The translations under genes were made by a program, and so were the position numbers. The notes beneath the pieces are model-generated. The model was not told the DNA's origin. It saw only the letters and a program-made list of their open reading frames with translations, and did not search any database. Below, in pieces: positions 11,201-22,684 of a stretch of DNA of 64,000 nt; position 1 is the stretch's first letter; each line of letters starts with the position of its first letter. Origin of the DNA: Impatiens glandulifera (taxonomy: Eukaryota > Streptophyta > Magnoliopsida > Ericales > Balsaminaceae); NCBI RefSeq assembly GCF_907164915.1, contig NC_061862.1:79635718-79699717 (forward strand), given 5' to 3'.

Positions 11201-11671
11201 CAATGGTTTTTTCTACACCATTAAAAATTCATTTTAAGTCCAACTCATTTTTTTTTATTCTATTCCCACCGACTTGGTAAACCAATGCGACCAACTCAAG
11301 ACAACCCTTTCAAAAATCAAAATGATTAGTTAAGCCCATTAAACTATCAGGCTTACATATATTGGGCCCAAAAATATTGTTTTGCTAATTTAGTTTTATT
11401 TAAAAGAATTCAATTATTTCAAACTAATTTTATCAACAAAAAGTGAAAATTACTAAGAAACAAATTATTGAGTTGGATAATTGATATATTAAATAAAATA
11501 TATATTATACCTAGGGAAGACCGTCTCTCTCTCTCTCTATATATATATATATAAGATTGTTGATTTAGTTTCTAAACAATTTTAATCTATAATATTTAAT
11601 TCACATACAAATATTTTTTTATTTTTTTATTAGGACTTTGTACAATTTTATTAAACCATTCACCTAACATC

Positions 11672-11676
<5 letters not shown>

Positions 11677-11757
<81 letters not shown>
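11677..11757. repeat. (AT)n microsatellite, ~80 bp
   Basis: Uninterrupted AT dinucleotide run of about 40 units. Spacer B has no such run at the matching place (near 25,530), so it expanded after the spacer duplication. A short (CT)n(AT)n run lies upstream at 11,523-11,553. Confidence 0.95.
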
Positions 11758-11761
<4 letters not shown>

Positions 11762-13059
11762 GCATATATTAGTTTAAATATGAAATAAATAATAAATATA
11801 TTAGGTCGGTCAGTCAGTTGATCACTATTTTGGGAGTCATCTATTGAAAAAAAAAAACAATAAGGATAACTTTTTTTAAACTCGATGCAAATGAACTCAA
11901 TGCATGTCAAAACTAAATATTACTATTATTTTGGTTCAGCCACTTTGAAAACAAATGAAACAAACGGAAAATATTGAGAAAATAGAGACAAACGAAAAAT
12001 AAAAAAGATTTATTATTTTTATTGGTTAAATTTGTGAAAAATTAAGTCACTATTTTATTTTATTTTTTAATTTTTTATTCTAATCCTTCTGATTATCATG
12101 TAAATATGAATCAATTAAAAAATTATTTATTATTTATTCACAAACTAATCTAATTTATTATTTTTTTTATTTATAACATTCTAATAAATACATTGTAAAT
12201 TTAATTATTTATATTTATATTTTTAAATTATCTTTTTAAATATAAAATTATTTATATTTTAATATATTTATTAAATTATTAATTTGATCAATTTAATTAT
12301 TTATTTTTATATATATTTATACAATCAAATTATTATTTTATATAATATAATAAATATTTACATAATCAGTTTTAAATACATGTAAATATATCTCTAATCA
12401 TACGGTAGAGTTTAAAAACTTGAAATAAATTGTTATTTTATATTATTATTTATATATTAAAAACTCTCTCCTAGATATAAATGTAATTATTTATATTTTA
12501 ATATATATTTATAGATTTTTTTGGTAATTAAGTATAGAAAAAATGACCTTTTAAATTAAATATATAAGTTAGAAAAAATTTAAACTCTTGATTAAATTCA
12601 TAAATAAATTAAAGTATGAGATAATCACATAAAGTTATTATAAAAAATAAAAATTATTAACCTTAAAATATTTAACAAATAATTTTAAAACTAAGTAAAT
12701 ATTTATTATATTATATAAATAATAATTTAAATGTATAAATATATATAAAAATATAAATAATTTAATTTAGAAAAATAATAATTTAAATATATATATATTA
12801 AAATAAAATAATTAAATTTATATATAAAAATATATATAATATAAATAATTAAATTTGGAATTATTTAATAAAATAATTATAATTATAAAAAAAACTGAAT
12901 TTAAAAAAAACTGTATTTATAATATAATAATAAATAATAATTTATCTTAATAAATATCTTATACTCACTAATAATTATAATTATAGTGTGATATTTATCT
13001 AAAATTTTAAAAATTATAAAATTTTATATTTAACTAACTTAATATGCTTGACACAAAAT
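11758..13059. other. AT-rich spacer, duplicated in spacer B, no gene seen
   Basis: Matches 25,540-25,622 plus 26,322-27,550 of spacer B, which differs by a small inserted element. Mostly A/T words and short poly-A runs; no coding potential seen. Confidence 0.65.
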
Positions 13060-13235
13060 GACACATAAGTTAATATACATATTGACACGAATTTGTGTTA
13101 TAATAGAATAAATATGTAATCGTGTCGCGATCATGTCGTATTATAATTGTGTTGTGTCCAACCTGAATGAAATAATATCATATTATGTCGTTTCATACCA
13201 ATATCGTATTAATTCGTATTTATCCAACTCATTGT
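13060..13235 (-). repeat. ACACGA-rich repeat, inverted copy, upstream of a WAK start
   Basis: Reverse-complement form of the dispersed repeat (TCGTGTCG, TTGTGTCCAACCTGAATG, ending ATCCAACTCATT). It ends about 150 bp upstream of the WAK start codon at 13,388. The equivalent copy in spacer B lies at 27,575-27,760. Confidence 0.75.
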
Positions 13236-13387
13236 TCTTCTCTAAGAAAAACCCTAATAATTTTTTATTGTAGAAAAATCTCAATTATAAATATGCTAAT
13301 TTGACTTGTCAATAGTCCGTCCTTGTTATTTTATATATGTTATATATAAATCATCATTAGATCAAATTACAAATACAATTACAAAAC

Positions 13388-14228
13388 ATGGAATTTTTTC
13401 TTTCTTCTTTACAAAAAAAAATGTTAATCATAATTTTTATATCCTTATATGATTGTGAATTAGTTGCGTAATACGGGGAAATAATAATTCCTTACCTGTT
13501 TAGCACTGCCCGAAGGATGCTATTTTAGCTAATGACACCTATCGTGCTCAAAACTTTCTTTTGACATGTAAGGACCATGAAAAATTGTATTCGGGACTAA
13601 ATATAACTAATTCAACAAATTGGCCAGCTCATCCAAATCAATATTTTTGTTGGTCATATCAAATTTTATTGAGAAACATTTGAGAAGACTATTATAATAA
13701 GTTTGGGAAAAGTCAATCCGTCCCAAAATAATGTGCACGATTCATTCTTTGTGTCAACCACCCAAAACAAGTTAACATTTTTTTATACGATACTTATGGT
13801 CAAATGGTGAACCAACAAAATGACACGATGTTTTTCAACGCCTACACTTCCTACCGTGCCAATCTCACGATGTTCAAGACGGAAAGTGTGACGGTTTAGG
13901 CTGTTGTAAAGTCACGATTCCTCAAAATATATTGTCTTTGAACAATACAATTTTTAGTTACTATAATCATTTCAAGTTTTTCGGCTTTAATCCTTGCAGT
14001 TATGTTTTTATTGCGAATACAAGCGTCTACAATTTATTTAGAAAGCATCTCAAGGAAGGGTCGTATGAGGAGGACTTACTAGTCGTGCTCGAATGGGCTA
14101 TAAGTAATAAAATGTCCGATGAGACAACCAAAGATGCTCAAACATTTGATTGCAATTGTCAAAACATTGAATGTTTGGACTTTCAAAATGAAGAAGGTTA
14201 TAAATGCAAATGTCTTGACGTATACTAG
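13388..14228 (+). pseudogene. WAK extracellular domain, exon 1 (locus 2)
   Basis: The N-terminal part of a wall-associated kinase, a plasma-membrane receptor whose extracellular part binds pectin. It starts MEFFLSSLQKK followed by a hydrophobic signal core (MLIIIFISL). The cell-wall-binding region is recognisable as IIIPYLF and, in a shifted frame, ANDTYRAQNFLLTCKDHEK and CWSYQILLRN. Next come FNPCSYVFIANTSVYN (the WAK FNPCGYAF motif) and an EGF-like stretch CNCQNIECLDFQNEEGYKCKC, ending in a stop just after the cysteine-rich part. Breaks: TAA after the signal peptide, a frameshift near 13,512 and further stops near 13,680 and 13,725. The kinase half lies in rearranged pieces downstream. Confidence 0.85.
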
Positions 14229-14490
14229 AGTTGGACAATGAGTTAGGTCAATATAAACAAATACGATCAAACACGATATTGGTATAAAAGACTACGGTAC
14301 GATATTATCTCATTCGGGTTGTGAGTTGGACACGACACAAGTTCGAGACAATACAATCACGAAATGATTACAAATTAACACGATAAAGACACAATCACGA
14401 GTGAGCACGACACGAACACAACACGAGTACAAGTCTGCAAACGAATTTGAATTGAAATGAGCACAACTTGTCACATGACATGTCAACTCT
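14229..14490 (+). repeat. ACACGA-rich dispersed repeat
   Basis: Same repeat as at 4,320, beginning right after the broken EGF exon. It replaces the end of the exon and leads into a reversed kinase piece. Confidence 0.8.
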
Positions 14491-15389
14491 AAATTTATTT
14501 ATATTATACTCACATTTCCTATTTCGATTAAAATAAAATAAACTTAAATAATATAAAAAAATAAAATAAAATATATGATATAAATATTTTAAAAAATATT
14601 ATATGAATAAAAATAAGAGTCATAATTTTCTAACATAATTTTCGAGGCTATTCTCAAACAAGTTTCCTAAGAAGACATGAGGTGAGAACTGGTCTTATTG
14701 TTTTTAGGATGTATGTGATCGTGTAAAGTTACGTTTGAGATTTACTCGTAAACTAATAAGGGCACTTCCTCCAAACAACATTAAATAGTTTCACTATGTG
14801 TCAGTGATTGACTTGCGATAAAATAATGACCTCGTTTATGGATTCTTCGACTTGACCCTTCTTCTCGTCGGGGATGAATTGTTCAACGTGGTCTTTTTGT
14901 ATGTTTTTCGACACCTTAACAACAACAATTTTATTTGGAGGCCTTTATAAATAGTGTGAAAAACGTTTTCTCCGAGGATATTAGTTTTGTTGTATAGTTC
15001 GGTTGCTACTTTAACTCATGGCGGTAAATATCTTTGTAATTTCTGTAAAAGACGACCCTTGACTCAATGAGAGATGATTTTTCATAATGAAGCCATTGTT
15101 TTGTTGAAAGAAACTTTGTTTGATTTTTATTAAAAAAATTTTTTTTTTTACCAAATTATACACCCAAATAAATAATGTGAATAAGAATATTAAGTCCATC
15201 CCAATACTTGCATGCCACTTAAATATGTCTAATTAAATTTAATTTTCAAACAAATATTGTTTTCAAATGTTAATTATAACTTACCGAGAACAACTATAGC
15301 CATCAATGAGAAAACCCTTGAACAACCAGTCCCATATTTCCTTCCATTGTCATGATATCTCAAGGACAAGAACACTGATGACTCCCCTT
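14491..15389 (-). pseudogene. WAK transmembrane exon and kinase N-lobe, reversed piece K1
   Basis: On the - strand: transmembrane exon end with donor (near 15,288-15,389), intron, juxtamembrane stretch (FFQQNNGFIMKNHLSLSQGS), then the glycine loop and alpha-C region down to ~14,640. The juxtamembrane frame is open, but a small deletion near 14,940 removes the glycine-loop end. Its right end is joined to a forward activation-loop fragment (15,390-15,452), the same inversion junction as in the other K pieces. Confidence 0.8.
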
Positions 15390-15452
15390 GATGCAATAGA
15401 ATTATCGACAATGGTGCAATGCACTCTCGGATGACTAGACCTTGAGTACTAG
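15390..15452 (+). pseudogene. WAK activation-loop fragment, short form
   Basis: Only the second half of the activation segment (GATGCAATAG... to TACTAG). The short form recurs at 17,070, 19,207, 20,222 and 22,211, always straight after CCCCTT of a reversed transmembrane exon. This is a 26-bp deletion relative to the junction at 4,229. Confidence 0.7.
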
Positions 15453-15742
15453 AGTTGGACAATGAATTGGGTCAACACAATCCAAAAAGATATTGATACA
15501 GAATTGCATGATACGATAATATTTCACTCAAGTTATGGGTTGGACACGACACAAGAACAACACAATTACAAATTAACACGATTATGACACAATCACGAGT
15601 CGACACGACTCGAACACAATACGAGCACAAGTCTGCAAACGAATCCGAATTGTAATGAGTACAATTAGTCACATGACTTGTCAACTCTAAATCTACTTAT
15701 TTTGCACACATTTCTTTTTTTTCAAACTTCCATATTTAAAAT
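15453..15742 (+). repeat. ACACGA-rich dispersed repeat plus short AT-rich tail
   Basis: Standard copy (GTTGGACAATGAATTGGG... CTCTAAATC), then ~50 bp of AT-rich sequence leading into the next WAK piece. Confidence 0.8.
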
Positions 15743-15963
15743 AAAATTATGTCGCAAAGTATAAGATTTTGGTGCATCGAGATTGGTATCCATTGATGTA
15801 TGAGGAGAACCGATTGGTCGTGCTCGAACAGGCTATAAGTAATAAAATATACGATGAGATGGCCAAAGATGCTCAAACATTTGCTTGCAATTGTCAAAAC
15901 AATGAATGTTTGGACTTTCAAAATGGAGAAGGTTATAGATGCAAATTTCTTGACGGATACTAG
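15743..15963 (+). pseudogene. Chimeric WAK piece: activation loop fused to EGF exon, copy 1
   Basis: Starts in the kinase activation segment (TTTTGGTGCATCGAGATTGG, then ATCCATTGATG) and passes directly into the extracellular EGF exon (TATGAGGAGAACCG), reading YEENRLVVLEQAISNK and CNCQNNECLDFQNGEGYRC before a stop. Kinase and EGF exons are thousands of bases apart in a normal WAK, so this is a rearrangement. The same breakpoint occurs at 17,879 and 21,019. Confidence 0.8.
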
Positions 15964-16215
15964 AGTTGGACAATGGGTTGAGTCAATATGAACCAATACG
16001 ATCAAACACGATATTGGTACAAAACACTACGATAAGATATTATCTCACTCGGGTTGTGAGTTGGACACGACACAAGTTCGAGACAATACAATCACGAAAT
16101 GATTACAAATTAACACGATAATGACACGATCACGAGTGGGCACGACAAGAACACAACACGAGTAAAAGTCTGAAAACGAATTAGAATCGAAATGAGCACA
16201 ATTGTCACATGACAT
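15964..16215 (+). repeat. ACACGA-rich dispersed repeat
   Basis: Follows the EGF chimera directly and leads into reversed piece K2, as at 14,229, 18,041 and 21,185. Confidence 0.8.
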
Positions 16216-17069
16216 GTCAACTCTAAATTTATTTATGTTATACTCACATTTCCTATTTCAATTAAAAAAAATTAACTTAAATAATATAAATAAAATAAAA
16301 TATATTTTATAAATATTAAAAAATATTAGATGAATAAAAATAAGAGTCATAATTTTCTATCATGAATTTTCAAGGCTATTCTTAAACGAGTTTCCCAAAA
16401 AGACATGAGGTGAGAACTGGTCTTATTGTTTTTAGGATGTGTGTGATCGTGAAAAGTTATGTCTGAAATTTAATCGTAAACTAATAAGGGCACTTCCTCC
16501 AAACAACATCAAATAGTTTGACTATGTGTCGATGATTGACTTACGATAAAATAATGACCTCGTTTATGAATTCTTCGACTTGACCTTTCTTCTCATCGGG
16601 GATGAATTATTCAACGTGGCCTTTCTGCATGTTTTTCGACACCTTAACACCAATAATTTTATTTGGAAGCATTTATAAATAGTGTCAAACCCATCTTCTC
16701 CGAGATATTAGTTTTGTTATATAGTTCGGTTGCTACCTATAACTCATGGTGTTAAATATCTTTGTAGTTTATGTAAAAGACGACCCTTGACTCGATGAGA
16801 GATGATTTCGCATAATGAAGCCCCTGTTTTGTTGAAAGAAACTTGTTCTGATTTTAATTAAAAAAAATTTTTTACCAAATGATACACCCAAATAAATACT
16901 TTGAATAAAAATATTAAGCCCATCCCAATAATTGCATGCCACTCAAATATGTCTAATTAAATTTAATTTTCAAACAAATATTGTTTTCAAATGTTAATTA
17001 TAACTTAACGAGAACAATTATAGCCACCAATGGGAAAACCCTTGAACAAGAACACTGATGACTCCCCTT
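16216..17069 (-). pseudogene. WAK transmembrane exon and kinase N-lobe, reversed piece K2
   Basis: Same content and order as K1. The transmembrane exon is shortened: a ~55-bp deletion joins CCCTTGAACAAG to AACACTGATG near 17,045. The glycine-loop region is degraded near 16,667-16,705. A short activation-loop fragment follows at 17,070-17,132. Confidence 0.78.
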
Positions 17070-17132
17070 GATGCAATGGAATTATCGACAATGCTGCAAT
17101 GCAATCTCGAATGACTAGACATCGAGTACTAG

Positions 17133-17420
17133 AGTGTGACAATGAGTTGTGTCAACACAATCCAAAAAGATATTGATACGAAATTGCACGATACGATAAT
17201 ATTTCACTCAAGTTATGGGTTGGTCACGACACAAGAATGACACAATTACAAATTAACACGATCATGATACAATCACGAGTCGACACGACTCGAACACAAC
17301 ACGATCACAAGTCTGCTAACGAATCTGAATTGTAATGAGCACAACTAGTCACATGACATGTCAACTCTAAATCTATTTATTTTGCACACAATTCTTTTTT
17401 TCATAATTTCATATTTAAAA
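17133..17420 (+). repeat. ACACGA-rich dispersed repeat plus AT-rich tail
   Basis: Standard copy with the usual CTCTAAATC end, leading into a forward activation-loop fragment. Confidence 0.78.
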
Positions 17421-17536
17421 TAAAATTATATCACAAAGTATAAGATTTTGGTGCATCGAGATTGGTATCCATTGATGCAATGGAATTATCGACAATGGTG
17501 CAGTGCACTCTCGAATAACTAGATCTTGAGTACTAG
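17421..17536 (+). pseudogene. WAK activation-loop fragment, full form
   Basis: Contains the part before DFG, DFG itself (GATTTTGGTGCATCG), and the segment through to TACTAG. A sister copy is at 20,574-20,688. It is not fused to the EGF exon, unlike 15,743. Confidence 0.72.
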
Positions 17537-17824
17537 AATTGGGAAATGAGTTGGGTCAACACAATTCAACAAGATATTGATACGGATCATCACAATACGA
17601 TAATATTTCATTTAAGTTGTGGGTTGGACACGACACACATACAACACAATTGCAAATTAACACGATCATGAAATAGTCACAAGTCGACACGACACGAACA
17701 CAACACGAGCACATCTTTGCAAACTAATCCAAATTGTAATGAGCACAACTAGTCGCATGACATGTCAACTCTAAATCTATTTATTTTGCACATATTTTTT
17801 TCAAACTTCCATATTTAGAATAAA
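17537..17824 (+). repeat. ACACGA-rich dispersed repeat plus AT-rich tail
   Basis: Standard copy between two forward WAK pieces. Confidence 0.78.
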
Positions 17825-18040
17825 ATTATGTTGCAAAGTATATGATTTTGGTGCCTCGAGATTGGTATCCATTAATTTTTGAGGAGGACCGACTAGTCGT
17901 GCTCGAGTGCGTTATAAGTAATAAAATGTCCGATGAGATGGCCAAAGATGCCCAAACATTTGCTTGCAATTGTCAAAACATTGAATGTTTGGACTTTCAA
18001 AATGGAGAAGGTTGTAAATGCAAATGTCTTGACGGATACT
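17825..18040 (+). pseudogene. Chimeric WAK piece: activation loop fused to EGF exon, copy 2
   Basis: Same fusion point as copy 1. The EGF part reads YKC-type cysteine spacing (CNCQNIECLDFQNGEGCKCKC) followed by LDGYYSW. The usual stop after DGY is a TAT codon here, so the frame runs on into the neighbouring repeat and ends at 18,138; that extension is not protein-like. Confidence 0.78.
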
Positions 18041-18300
18041 ATAGTTGGACAATGGGTTGGGTCGATATGAACCAATACGATCAAACACGATATTGGTACA
18101 AAAGACTACGGTACGATATTATCTCACTAGGATTGTGAGTTGGATACGACACAAGTTCGAGACAATACAATTACGAAATGATTACAAATTAACACAATAA
18201 TGACACGACCACAATTGGGCACGACACGAACACAACACGAGTACAAGTCTGCAAACGAATTTGAATCGAAAAAGGCATAACTTGTCACATGACATGTCAA
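18041..18300 (+). repeat. ACACGA-rich dispersed repeat
   Basis: Follows chimera copy 2 and leads into reversed piece K3. Confidence 0.78.
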
Positions 18301-19206
18301 CTCTATATTTATTTATTTTATACTCACATTTACTATTTCGATTAAAATAAAAAAAATTAACTTAAATGATATAAATAAATTAAAATAAAATATATTCTAT
18401 AAATATTTTTAAAAATATTATATGAATAAAAATAAGTCATAATTTTCTAACATGAATTTCCGAGGCTATTCTCAAACGAGTTTCCCAAGAAGACATGAGG
18501 TGAGAACTGGTCTTATTGTTCTTAGGATGTATGTGAACGTGTAAAGTTACGTTTGAGATTTAATCGTAAACTAATAAGGGCACTTCCTCCAAACAACATC
18601 AAGTAGTTTGACTATGTACCGGTGATTGACTTACGATAAAATAATGACCTCGTTTATGAATTCTTCGACTTGACCCTTGTTCTCGTCGGGGATGAATTGT
18701 TCAACGTGGCCTTTCTGAATGTTTTTCGACACCTTAAAAACAACAATTTCATTTGGAAGCCTTTATAAATAGTGTCAAAACTGTCTTCTACGAGGATATT
18801 AGTTTTGTTGTATAGTTCGGTTACTACCTCTAACTCATGGCAGTATATATCTTTGTAGTTTCTGTAAAAGACGACCCTTGACTCGATGAGAGATGATTTT
18901 ACATAATGAAGCCCTCGTTTTGTTGAAAGAAACTTTGTCTGATTTTTATTAAAAACAAAAATTTTACGAAATGATTAACCCAAATAAATACTGTGAATAA
19001 GAATATTAAGGCCCATCCTAATACTTGCATGCTACTAAAATATGTCTAATTAAATTTAATTTTCAAACAAATATTGTTTTCAAATGTCAATTATAACTTA
19101 CCGAGAACAACTATAGCCACCAATGGGAAAACCCTTGAATAACTAGTCCCACCATTTCTGTCATATTCATGATATATCAAGGATAAGAACACTGATGATT
19201 CCCCTT
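18301..19206 (-). pseudogene. WAK transmembrane exon and kinase N-lobe, reversed piece K3
   Basis: Same layout as K1; the alpha-C and glycine-loop regions are recognisable but frame-broken. It is followed by a short activation-loop fragment (19,207-19,269) and a truncated ACACGA repeat (19,270-19,326). Confidence 0.78.
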
Positions 19207-20146
19207 GATGTAATGAAATTATCTACAATGATGCAAGGCACTCTCAGATGACTAGACCTCGAGTACTAGATTTGGACAATGAGTTGGGTCAACACAATCC
19301 AACAAGATATAGATATGGAATTGCACGAAATGATAACAAATTAACACGATAATGAAACGATCACGAGTGGGTACGACACGAACACAACACATGACAGGTC
19401 AACTCTAAAATTATTTATGTTATCTCACATTTCCTATTTCGATTAAAATAAATAAAAAAAAAATAACTTAAATAATATAAATAAAATATAATATATAAAT
19501 ATTTTAAAAAATATTATATTAATAAAAATAAGAGTCATTATTTTCTAACATTAATTTCCGAGACTATTCTCAAACGAGTTTCCCAAGAAGACATGAGGTG
19601 AGAACTGGTCTTATTGTTTTAGGATGTATGTGATCGTGTAAAGTTACGTTTGAGATTTACTCGTAAACTAATAAAGGAACTTACTCGTAAACTTATTGTT
19701 TATGAATTCTTCGACTTGACCCATCTTCTCGTCGGGGATGAATTATTCGATGTGGCCTTTATGCATGTTTTTGACACCTTAACAACAACAATTTTATTTG
19801 GAAGGCTTTATAAATAGTGTCAAAACCGTCTTTTCCGATGATATTAGTTTTGTTGTATAGTTCGGTTCCTACGTCTAACTCATAGCGGTAAATATCTCTG
19901 TAATTTCTGTAAAAGACGGTCCTTGACTCGATGAGAGATGATTTCGCATAATGAAGCCCCTATTTTGTTGAAAGAAACTTTGTCTAATTTTAATTAAAAA
20001 AAATTTACCAAATGATACACCCAAAAAATACTGTGAATAAGAATATTAAGCTCATCCCAATACTTGCATGCCACTAAAATATGTCTAATTAAATTTAAAT
20101 GTTAATTATAATTTATCGAGAACAACTATAGCCACCAATGGGAAAA
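19132..20146. repeat. Very recent rearranged duplicate
   Basis: 19,132-19,326 is practically identical to 20,147-20,341, and 19,327-20,140 is practically identical to 21,317-22,130. Only a handful of single-base or A-run differences were seen (for example ACAGGTC at 19,404 against ACATGTC). The two parts meet at a CAC shared by both sources. This fits a tandem duplication of ~2 kb followed by a ~975-bp deletion in one copy. Confidence 0.85.
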
Positions 20147-20219
20147 CCCTTGAATAACTAGTCCCACCATTTCTGTCATATTCATGATATATCAAGGATA
20201 AGAACACTGATGATTCCCC
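19327..20219 (-). pseudogene. WAK transmembrane exon and kinase N-lobe, reversed piece K4
   Basis: Twin of K5. Compared with K1-K3, part of the alpha-C region is missing (between TTACTCGTAAAC and TTATTGTTTATG near 19,680-19,700), and the same deletion is present in K5. Followed by a short activation-loop fragment at 20,222-20,284. Confidence 0.8.
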
Positions 20220-20284
20220 TTGATGTAATGAAATTATCTACAATGATGCAAGGCACTCTCAGATGACTAGACCTCGAGTACTAG

Positions 20285-20573
20285 ATTTGGACAATGAGTT
20301 GGGTCAACACAATCCAACAAGATATAGATATGGAATTGCACTATACGATAATATTTCATTCAAGTTGTGGGTTGGACACGATACAATGACGACACAATTA
20401 CAAATTAACACGATCATGACACAATCACGAGTCGACACGACATGAACACAACACGAGCACAAGTTTGCAAACAAATCCAAATTGTAATGAGCACAACTAG
20501 TCACATGACATGTCAACTCTAAATCTATTTATTTTGCACATATTTATTTTTTTTCAAACTTCATATTTAAAAT
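20285..20573 (+). repeat. ACACGA-rich dispersed repeat plus AT-rich tail
   Basis: Standard copy; its first ~57 bp are duplicated as the truncated copy at 19,270. Confidence 0.8.
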
Positions 20574-20688
20574 AAAATTATGTCGTAAAGTATAAGATTT
20601 GGGTGCATCAAGATTGGTATTCATTGATGCAATAGAATTATCGACAATGGTGCAGTGCACTCTTGGATAACTAGATCTCGAGTACTAG
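20574..20688 (+). pseudogene. WAK activation-loop fragment, full form
   Basis: Sister of 17,421-17,536, with a TTTGGG change inside DFG. Confidence 0.7.
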
Positions 20689-20964
20689 AATTGGGAAATG
20701 AGTTGGTTCAACACAATCCAACAAGATATTGATACGGAACATCACAATACGATAATATATCATTCAAGTTGTGGGTTGGACACGACACAAGTACGACACA
20801 ATTGCAAATTAACACAATCATGAAACAATAAAGAGTCAACACAACATGAGCACAAGTCTGTAAATAAATCCAAATTATAATGAGCACAACTAGTCACATG
20901 ACATGTCAACTCTAAATCTATTTATTTTTCCCACATTTTTTTTCAAACTTCCAAATTTAGATTA
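20689..20964 (+). repeat. ACACGA-rich dispersed repeat, partly eroded
   Basis: Standard start; about 20 bp of the CACGACACG core are missing near 20,845. Confidence 0.75.
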
Positions 20965-21184
20965 AAATTATGTTGCAAAGTATATAATTTTGGTTCATCG
21001 AGATTGGTATCCATTGATGTATGAGGAGAACCAACTAGTCGTGCTCGAATGTGCTATAAGTAATAAAATATCCGATGAGATGGCCAAAGATGCTCAAACA
21101 TTTTCTTGCAATTGTCAAAACATTGAATGTTTAGACTTTCAAAATGGAGAATGTTATAAATGCAAATATCTTGACAGATACTAG
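20965..21184 (+). pseudogene. Chimeric WAK piece: activation loop fused to EGF exon, copy 3
   Basis: Same fusion point as copies 1 and 2; reads YEENQLVVLECAISNK and CNCQNIECLDFQNGECYKC, then a stop. One glycine of the EGF stretch has become cysteine. Confidence 0.78.
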
Positions 21185-21316
21185 AGTTAGACAATGGGTT
21201 GGGTCAATATGAACCAATATCATCAAACACGATATTTGTATAAAAGACTACGGTACGATATTATCTCTCTCGGGTTGTGAGTTGGACACGACACAAGTTC
21301 GAGACAGTGCAATCAC
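21185..21316 (+). repeat. ACACGA-rich dispersed repeat
   Basis: Follows chimera copy 3. Part of the 3' half (AGTCTGCAAACGAATTTG) is missing, a deletion shared with the twin at 19,327. Confidence 0.75.
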
Positions 21317-22210
21317 GAAATGATAACAAATTAACACGATAATGAAACGATCACGAGTGGGTACGACACGAACACAACACATGACATGTCAACTCTAAAA
21401 TTATTTATGTTATCTCACATTTCCTATTTCGATTAAAATAAAAAAAAAAAATAACTTAAATAATATAAATAAAATATAATATATAAATATTTTAAAAAAA
21501 TATTATATTAATAAAAATAAGAGTCATTATTTTCTAACATTAATTTCCGAGACTATTCTCAAACGAGTTTCCCAAGAAGACATGAGGTGAGAACTGGTCT
21601 TATTGTTTTAGGATGTATGTGATCGTGTAAAGTTACGTTTGAGATTTACTCGTAAACTAATAAAGGAACTTACTCGTAAACTTATTGTTTATGAATTCTT
21701 CGACTTGACCCATCTTCTCGTCGGGGATGAATTATTCGATGTGGCCTTTATGCATGTTTTTGACACCTTAACAACAACAATTTTATTTGGAAGGCTTTAT
21801 AAATAGTGTCAAAACCGTCTTTTCCGATGATATTAGTTTTGTTGTATAGTTCGGTTCCTACGTCTAACTCATAGCGGTAAATATCTCTGTAATTTCTGTA
21901 AAAGACGGTCCTTGACTCGATGAGAGATGATTTCGCATAATGAAGCCCCTATTTTGTTGAAAGAAACTTTGTCTAATTTTAATTAAAAAAAATTTACCAA
22001 ATGATACACCCAAAAAATACTGTGAATAAGAATATTAAGCTCATCCCAATACTTGCATGCCACTAAAATATGTCTAATTAAATTTAAATGTTAATTATAA
22101 TTTATCGAGAACAACTATAGCCACCAATGGGAAAACCCTTGAACAACCAGTTCCACCTTTCCTGCCATTGTCATGATATCTCAAGGACAAGAACACTGAT
22201 GACTCCCCTT
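21317..22210 (-). pseudogene. WAK transmembrane exon and kinase N-lobe, reversed piece K5
   Basis: Last reversed piece of the array; source or twin of K4. The transmembrane exon end has the full-length form also seen in K1. A short activation-loop fragment follows (22,211-22,273). Confidence 0.8.
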
Positions 22211-22273
22211 CATTTAATAGAATTATCGACAATGGTGCAATACACTCTCGGATAACTAAACCTCGAGTACTAG

Positions 22274-22684
22274 CATTGGGCAATGAGTTGGGTCAACACA
22301 ATCCAACAAGATATTGATACGGAACATCACGATACAATAATATTCACTTAGTTTTTGGGTTGGGCACAACATAAGCACGACACAATTACAAATTAACACG
22401 ATCATGACACAATCACAAGTCGACACGATACAAACACAACACGAGCACAAGTCTACAAACGAATTCGAATTATAATGAGCACAACAAGTCAATGACATGT
22501 CATCTCTAAATCTATTTATTTTACACACATTTTTTATTTCCTTTTCCAAACTTACATATTTACATTATTATTTTCAAACTACACACATTCTATTTAAATT
22601 AATATATTATTTAATTTTATAAATAATAAATATAATTAAAATTAAGCAACTAAATTAAATAATTTATATAATTAAAATTTATGT
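22274..22684 (+). repeat. ACACGA-rich repeat and start of spacer B
   Basis: The repeat runs to ~22,510, then spacer sequence shared with 4,546 and 43,776. About 730 bp present in spacers A and C are missing here: the sequence jumps near 22,680 from AATTAAAATTTATG straight to TCATTTTTGTATTGG. Confidence 0.72.

Noticed and set aside
11677..11910. 77-codon open frame on the - strand ending in a long YI repeat
   Set aside because: It is the translation of an (AT)n microsatellite.
14079..18084. Short - strand open frames over the EGF pieces (starting MIVFV or MIVLV)
   Set aside because: They are antisense shadows of the WAK EGF exon, whose cysteine pattern is on the + strand.
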